The position numbers and the translations under genes were made by a program. From NCBI GenBank assembly GCA_002633025.1, contig NMRB01000050.1:745527-809526 (forward strand): a DNA stretch of 64,000 bases, given 5' to 3'. Position 1 is the first letter of the stretch. Each line of letters begins with the position of its first letter. The notes beneath the pieces were generated by a model. The model had not been told where the DNA came from. It worked only from the letters and a program-made list of their open reading frames with translations, and did not search any database. The DNA comes from Notospermus geniculatus. Taxonomy: Eukaryota > Nemertea > Pilidiophora > Heteronemertea > Lineidae. Of this stretch, positions 57,186 through 64,000 are shown piece after piece.

Positions 57186-60100
57186 CATTGTACTGGTAGA
57201 ACACAGCAAGATTCTACATTAATATGCTATGTGTTAATTGTATTGGCAACACTTAGACAAAAATCACTGAATATTACTGCGAAGGTGGAATCATTTCTTG
57301 TGTCGTACAACAAAAAAGAGACATGTTATCCTGGAGAGACAATAACGTGAGAGATATTTCAAAGATTGGAGACCATCAACAATAGCCTTTTTATTGGCGG
57401 GTATTCAAATGCCCCACACCCGAACATGTCTGCACCCAAAAGTAGTGAATAGATCACATGATTTATCGTACGCCATGAAGGTCAAATCAAGGTCATTGAC
57501 AGGAAGACAATAAAGATGGCTGCCTTCAACTGTCATTTCATCCAAAACACCTGCGATATCTCATAATTTCTATTAAATATAGACAAGAAGATTCTACATG
57601 GTTGCATCGGTCAAACCTTTGAGAAGCGTGGTTGCTGTGGTACTTGACATACGGGTGATCGGTGGCTGCTGCACTGGTACTCGACACATGGGTGATCAAA
57701 TGCTGCTAGAAAGATTACCCTTCCTGACTCATCCCATTGTCCCCCGAGACAGGATTACCAACAATCCTCATGTATTTCTGCAACTATCAGGGTGACTTGC
57801 ACACATTGCCATGGTTATCAGGTCAATACGGATTGACTGTAACCATTACTGACACTCCCAGATCTCAAGGGCCACATTGGCTTCAGCCGAAACCCTCTCA
57901 TGACCAAGAGGATCATCATGAATCATCTCAAAAGGGTAGATCGACTGGGTGCCACGGTCATCTGAAGTGAAACAGCACCACCAACCAAGGATCAAAAGGT
58001 GCAGGATGTGCCTACATTCCGAACATTGTAGACCTGTTTTTTCCAAACATTGAAGATCACTGACCCGGCCAAACTGTATTCTAAGACCCTACAAGATCTT
58101 TACCACACATGTCAGGGCTCTAGTAATGCATTTTGCCTGTGACAGACAAACAAACCAGACACGATTATCCATAAACCCATCTCGGCAGCAGATGTTGAAC
58201 AAGTGAAGACTTACTTACTGGTAGGTCAGGGTGGTCGTCACTAGACCAAGGAAGCTGTTCTCCCTCAACCACAAAAAGAAAGGACGACCAGAGAAGGCAA
58301 AAATGAAAACTGAAGAAGTTACAACATCTCAATGTTTTTTTTACCGACATCAGCTTAAAAACGTCAAACATGGTTTGATAAAGTTGTCTAACAACTGGCA
58401 ACTTAGAGCGATTTAGCATCATCGACACCGCTTCCAGATGTTGTGCTTCCTTCAGGGTATGCCTAAGAAGAAAAAGATGCACCATCTTCACAGAATCTGT
58501 GATGATTAATCACGTAACGTTGAAAAAATTGCTTTGCAATGTCAGCTCAGGTAACAGCATCCTTAACCTCAGTGCATCCTGTAAACCACCACAGAATATG
58601 AACCTTCTGTAAGACTTCCATCCAGCATGTCCAGGACAAAACGCTTGCTGCAGAAGGATAGATAGGAACTCACTACTAACTAGAGATCACAAGTCCCAGG
58701 GAGGAGCACTGGAAAACTTTCCCGCTCTTTGGTGTAGTCAGAAAGGATGGTCATATTTATGACATCTAAGGAATTTCTTTTGATGGCATCTGTCTCAGAT
58801 ACAATCACTGAGACTGTGAGAAACAACCCAAAATACGGGGAAGACACCAACAAGTTAGCTGTTTATAGATGGACTCCAGCCCATGGCAATAAGAAAGCCC
58901 CAGGGAGACTCTGAAAAGACTTGTTACGTAAGGGTTTCCTAGAGGGGTCCAAGTGCTGAAAAATTTAGATATTTTCTATGGATGGCAATTTTTAAAGGCA
59001 ACAAGAGTCTTGCGGTGTTATCTTAGTTTGATGAAGATGAGAATTTTGACAGTTTGGCATGGACATTGGCTGTGAGAATCAAGGAGAGCATCCTCCAACA
59101 GCAGGGCTTTGGTCTCGTTCCTCTTACACTCGCACACATGGATCAAGAGGAGCGAGGTAAAAAACCCTGCCGTGGGAGGATGCAAGGAGAGAGATCAGCC
59201 AGATTCAACACCTAACTGACAGCCTGACATGAGGCGTATAAGTTATCACCAGAAGCCATCTCTGTTTTGAACTGAGAAAAGATAGAGACGAACACATTGT
59301 CTATCTGACTGATAGACTGACTAATTTTGGAGGGGGGGATGACATTGATTGGTGAAGCTCTTGGGTGGCATGAAGTAATCAATTACGTCTAAAACTTTGG
59401 CCGTCCGGGCAGTCGTTTGTGTCATCGATCTCGACGTAAGTACATGTAGGAAGAAAACAAAAATTGACCATTGAGAGCCACAACTGGCACAACAAAAATC
59501 TCACGCGGAGGAGCACCTTTCTAAGCTACCCGGTACTTAGAAGTCAGGAACCCTAAACAATGAAGACTTGCAATGTTTCGAACAGTTTGTCCGGGCCAAC
59601 CTTGGTTTTGTAACGACACACCACCAAAGCCCCCCCCCCAAACTACATGTACAACAAAATGGAAGGAAAAACAATGGTAAGAATTACCTGTGGGTTGTCC
59701 AGATTGCGCCGCGGAATTACGAGGCAGGAGTGAATGTTTCGCAAATCCGTCCATGTTGGAGTTATTCACCAGACAGCGATCACCAGGCCAGGCAGTAAGA
59801 CATAGAATATTTTCACACTCCAATACCAACAAAAGTATGGTTTCCTGACAGAAGAATAGGTCTTCGGGCTCATAAAAACTTAACATACAGTTTAGCACAT
59901 GCGATGTTTTACAAATGCCATTTGGACGTTATTCAAAGCCAATGTTTGCAATTATTGTGCAACTTGTAACACCCCTTAATCAGTTACGGTAATACATGAA
60001 TTATGAATCCAGTATGACTGATAATCCATGGTTAATTATGTCACTGATACTATAATCCATAATGTCACTTTAAACTGTTCTTTGCCTCCAGTCCGGGATT

Positions 60101-63100
60101 ACAACACTGACAACAAAGGGGACTAACTTTGTTTGACATGAAATATTTTTACCACAACTTGCAAATTCTTATTTTAAGAGTGGAGGAGATGGTTGAGGGA
60201 AGAACCATGGAGCTTAAAATGTGGCTTATCCATCAGCCTTTTTGATGACTAACAGAATTACTTACATTGAAAACACAAGGGAATCTAAGGTCAATGAAGG
60301 TTTTCGAGTCGTACTCATTGACTGTTGGTGCTCCGTCGATTTGCAATGATGTGAACTTACAGAAGCCGTTCTGCCAAAGCTATGAGAAGGCTGAACACAA
60401 TTTCTGAGGTAATATACCAATCAATTACATCTGACAGTACCCTCTCTGCATGGCCACGCCAAAAAGCAAAGGATGAGGGTAGTGAAGTGTGAAGGTGTCC
60501 AAAGAGAGGTGCCAGTGAGATGAAAACAGGTCAACTCCAGTTCTTACCTGGTAAAGTAGAATTCTCTTCAATTTCAGACTCCATCCAAGAAATTCAACAA
60601 ATAACATATCAATGATCACTGATGGATTTGGACACCAACAAAATACCAGTCAAAATCGATCTTTACTTAAAACAAGTAATCCACTTGACGAAAAATCTAT
60701 GCCTGATTATGCCATGAAGTAATCCTGAAGTCGATGAAGACTGGGTGTAATGCATCTGTAGGTAGCACTGTTCTGAGCGTTGTTCACTCCCCAAGTCACC
60801 GCAGAGCGCGAGGCCCAAAACCACAGACAGACTATCTCAAGAAGTGAGTACATTTACTATTGAAAGAACTGCTGAGAAAAGTCCATTCACATGATAGCCA
60901 AATAAATATAATCCTTGGCAGTTGACAAGACTGTCAATTTTGCTGCTGCAACTTCTGTTTCGACCACAAAAGCAATTGCGCAATAAAATGTATCAAACAT
61001 ACCAAAAATCCAATCTCCAGGTCTGGAACTTAGCAATAATTCACCCTCCAATACTGAGTCCCATTTATCCCACAGAGAGAACATTCATGACATATAACCA
61101 GGTATTGGAGATTGTGTCAATCAGGTATTCACCGCTGGAATCGACAATAGGATCATACATGCAGAATTTAAGAAAAATAGACAATTGCCATTGATAATGA
61201 GCTTTTCAAACCTTGTCACAGAGCAATCACACAATCGATACAGTGAGATTTCACTTTCCGATATGAGCAACTCAGAGGTTGCTATGCAACAGCATCAGTT
61301 CGCCACGGCAACAGGCAAACATCAAAGCGGGTACCCTTAGCTGATCAGAGATGTGAACAACTGCAAAAGTAATACTTTTGTGGAACCTCTGTGCTTAGGA
61401 CTGACAAATTTTGTGAATTGTCCTTCTGTCGCAGAGGTGTACCCTCAGCAGAGGTGTCCACTAAGGTTAAACTGTGCTGCCTTTTTCCTTCTGCACTGCA
61501 GGCGCTTCATTCACAATGTGACAACTGGGTAGAAAACATTACATGATCACCTGTTGCAGACACGTCTGACAAAACAACCTGCCACGAATGCCATCAGCCC
61601 CTTTTACACTAGCCCGGTTGAAGCGTGCCGAGCTCGACCCATACCGAGTCTGAGCCCACTTTGAAATTCAAACGGGACAGGCCCTTTACACTGCCATTTG
61701 GTACCACGAGAAGCTGGCTCGACATTTGTCAAAATTGAACCGAACCGTGCCTGGTCCGGACCAAGCTAGTGAAAATTCTGTAGTGTAAGACCATTCGAAT
61801 TTCAATCAATGTCTAACTCAGCAAATCGAGCTCTTGTGACTTAGCCTACATGTGAATTGTAAATATCAATGTTAGAATACCACATGTCCAACTCGCTTCA
61901 TGCCATCACCCCAGGCAGATCCGCCATGTAAATTCAAATGACCAATTTAGAGATCTGTGGATTTTGAGATTCATGTAACTTTTGCCAAGATCTGTTGACT
62001 CAGAAGGTTGAGTAGAAGGTCATGTCAACAGATCATCCAGATCTGGTTGTTGCCAATGAGATTTGTGTGGATTCAAATCAGTTGTTACATCTAACAATAA
62101 CATCATCCTTAAAGGCAAATGAGTAATTTCTGTTCTCAACCTCCTTTACGTTGTGGAGGGAACGTACAATACATGTCTCTGCACTTTTCAACATTACTGC
62201 TGCAGTGAAATACCAGTTCCATCCAACTCCACTGGCATTTAAGCTCAAGTATTAAGATCAGGCTCAGCATGCGAGTCCCTGGCTGCCAAAGAGTAGCAGA
62301 ACTTGCAGAATTGTATGATGACTGGTGAAACTTACCCCAAAGGCAAGGATGCTTCTCGTACCAGTTTTGAGCAATATGCTCTCGCAAGTGTTTATCCTTC
62401 TGCATTTGCACAGCTGTCATCATTTTCCAAAAAGTTAGTACATGTAGGTCCTATAGTATTTAGTAAGTTATACAAGCACATCAAGATTGTTATTGCTTGG
62501 CAAGAAAATCCATGACACTTGACAATTTGAGAATGCAAAGCAAATGTCCCACTCCCAGTCCTTGCAAGAATTCATCGAGGCCAAGGGACTCTTTCCCAAG
62601 ATTCAGGCCATTTCATCAATACACAAGCCATGGAATAACCAACCATAAAATTATCATCCACTTTGAATGTGCCAATTTTGATACGACAAATTAAGGTCCT
62701 CCTATGCCCCACAGCGATTAAATGTACAATTCCACAGCTCATATCGATAATAATCATAATACAGCTCCAATATCTCACAAACAAGTAGGCAGATTGTCCC
62801 CAAAATAATACCAACACTCCGGCAATGAGAGATGTACTTAGGGGAGAAAATTGGTCTTCAACCAGCCATGTAAAGTTAGGTCAAGATCATGCATGGTATG
62901 TGAAAAGAAACACAATCTTCTCAGGCAAACAATGGTGAATTTCCCATGTCGAAATGATATAGGCCAACTATTCACACAAAGTATGTATTCAATATGAAAT
63001 GTTAAAAACTTGCATATTTGACAGTCAGTAGGCTACCAGTACATGTAAATACATCCAACACAATGTTTAAATACAACACATCAATCAGGAGTACTAAACG

Positions 63101-63630
63101 AATTTCTTGAAAATATTCAAATATGTCGAAGATTGAAAACTTTGAATAACCATACGGTGTCTTGAACATTCAGCATTTTTACACCTTTGGAGAGAACTGG
63201 CACTGCTAGTGCCTAATCATCAACACTAACAGAACAGCCACAAGTCACTTCTGATCAGGGATCCTGAAGTTTTGCCGAAAATCCAAGCAGACCCCTTGGG
63301 CTTACAATAGGCCTATTACATTTTCGTGATATTGTCACGAAAATGGCTATGAAATGAATATCATCGACATAGGCCTATGACGTACCATAGCTCGCTTCAT
63401 TATTTCATTTTTTGGAGCACTCCGGCCCGATCATCGATGTTGATCAATGGTTGGTTGGTACTTGGAGGAATTATATTTCCTCCAAGGTTGGTAGGCCTAG
63501 CTCCCGAGAGTGCGCTGACTGAGGCATATTAAATGAACATCATCAAATGGCACAAACAACGTGATTTCTTTGGCCCGGCAGCATTTGTGCATTATCCCCC
63601 ACCCTAACCCCAACCGTAAACAAAACCATG
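57186..63630. other. No gene recognised
   Basis: Sequence without recognisable coding domains on either strand. Short words such as 'cccttttacactagcc' (61609) and 'ctagtgaaaattctgtagtg' (61768) form loose inverted ends around 61600-61800, which may be another old MITE. Some of this region may be first-intron or promoter sequence of the LAP gene. Confidence 0.4.
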
Positions 63631-63872
63631 CACGGCTCGAAAAATAGGGTGCCCGAGTGCCCGCAGGCACCTTGTCTGATGACCAGGGCACCAAAAATCA
63701 ATAATATACATAATAGAACATGCCCGACCGGGCACTAAACCCCCATCATAAAACACTGAAACCCCCTTATTTGGGCACCGACAAAAAAGTCCTGGGCACC
63801 AAGAAATGAAAAGTCACAAAAAGCAAGGTGCCCGGCCGGGCACCAAGGCTCCAGAAAATTTTTCAAGCCCTG
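63631..63872. mobile_element. CAGGG-type non-autonomous element, 242 bp
   Basis: Left end cacggctcgaaaaatagggt, right end the near-complement of cagggcttgaaaaattttct; CCATG flanks both sides (63626-63630 and 63873-63877). The interior has several 'gggcacc' words in both orientations. No open frame. Ends and 5-bp duplication resemble the elements at 6333 and 29112. Confidence 0.8.
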
Positions 63873-64000
63873 CCATGATAACCATGGTAAGGCATGTACA
63901 GTCATGGACATTAGTTTACACCCCTGAAACTTTGAATATTTCAAATACTACTGGGCCAATTTTAACACGGTTTGTTCCACATGAAAATATATCTTGTTGG

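Overview
This is a window from an animal nuclear genome. It shows spliced genes with GT-AG introns, low gene density, many short non-autonomous transposons, tRNA-derived SINEs and minisatellites. Frequent TAGGCCTA-, ACATGTACATGT- and ACCGGTA-type words and strong allelic divergence suggest a highly polymorphic marine invertebrate, possibly an echinoderm, hemichordate or other invertebrate deuterostome. The species assignment is a low-confidence inference.

Three genes can be supported. (1) A microsomal cytochrome P450 on the minus strand (16677-21212) is reconstructed from five exons into an uninterrupted 481-residue protein. (2) The mitochondrial inner-membrane metalloprotease OMA1 on the plus strand has a complete eight-exon copy at 34907-38384 (482 aa) and a copy lacking the last exon at 24438-26930. 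(3) A LAP-family scaffold protein (LRR + single PDZ, ERBIN/LRRC7/Lap1 type) on the minus strand (41957-52976) is reconstructed from 17 phase-consistent exons into 1335 aa. P450 and OMA1 lie head to head; OMA1 and the LAP gene converge.

Layout: 1-16.6 kb has no recognisable gene, only minisatellites, SINEs, foldback elements, a 958-bp tandem duplicate joined by a single N, and a GC-richer inverted-repeat stretch at 14.4-15.9 kb. 16.7-38.4 kb holds the P450-OMA1 locus, of which an 8-11 kb segment (P450 exons 3-1 plus OMA1 exons 1-7) is present twice in tandem (block A about 19.08-27.17 kb, block B about 27.30-38.08 kb). The two blocks differ by clean transposon presence/absence sites and small indels. 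They look like two haplotypes placed end to end, although a real tandem duplication is not excluded. A LINE 3' end and a 758-bp N gap lie in block B. 38.4-42 kb is the OMA1 3' UTR, a minisatellite and SINEs. 42-53 kb is the LAP gene. 53-64 kb has no recognisable coding sequence and may contain 5' non-coding exons of the LAP gene plus repeats.

The most interesting structures are: hammerhead-ribozyme-like cores inside two different foldback elements; a polymorphic SINE with a 15-bp target duplication and an intact empty site in the other copy; several non-autonomous DNA elements flanked by 5-bp duplications; a perfect 31-bp palindrome in a LAP intron; a P450 with unusual helix C and helix I residues; and a Tyr/Ser/Asp repeat plus His-rich tract in the LAP protein. 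I did not see anything that I can call a new multi-gene system.
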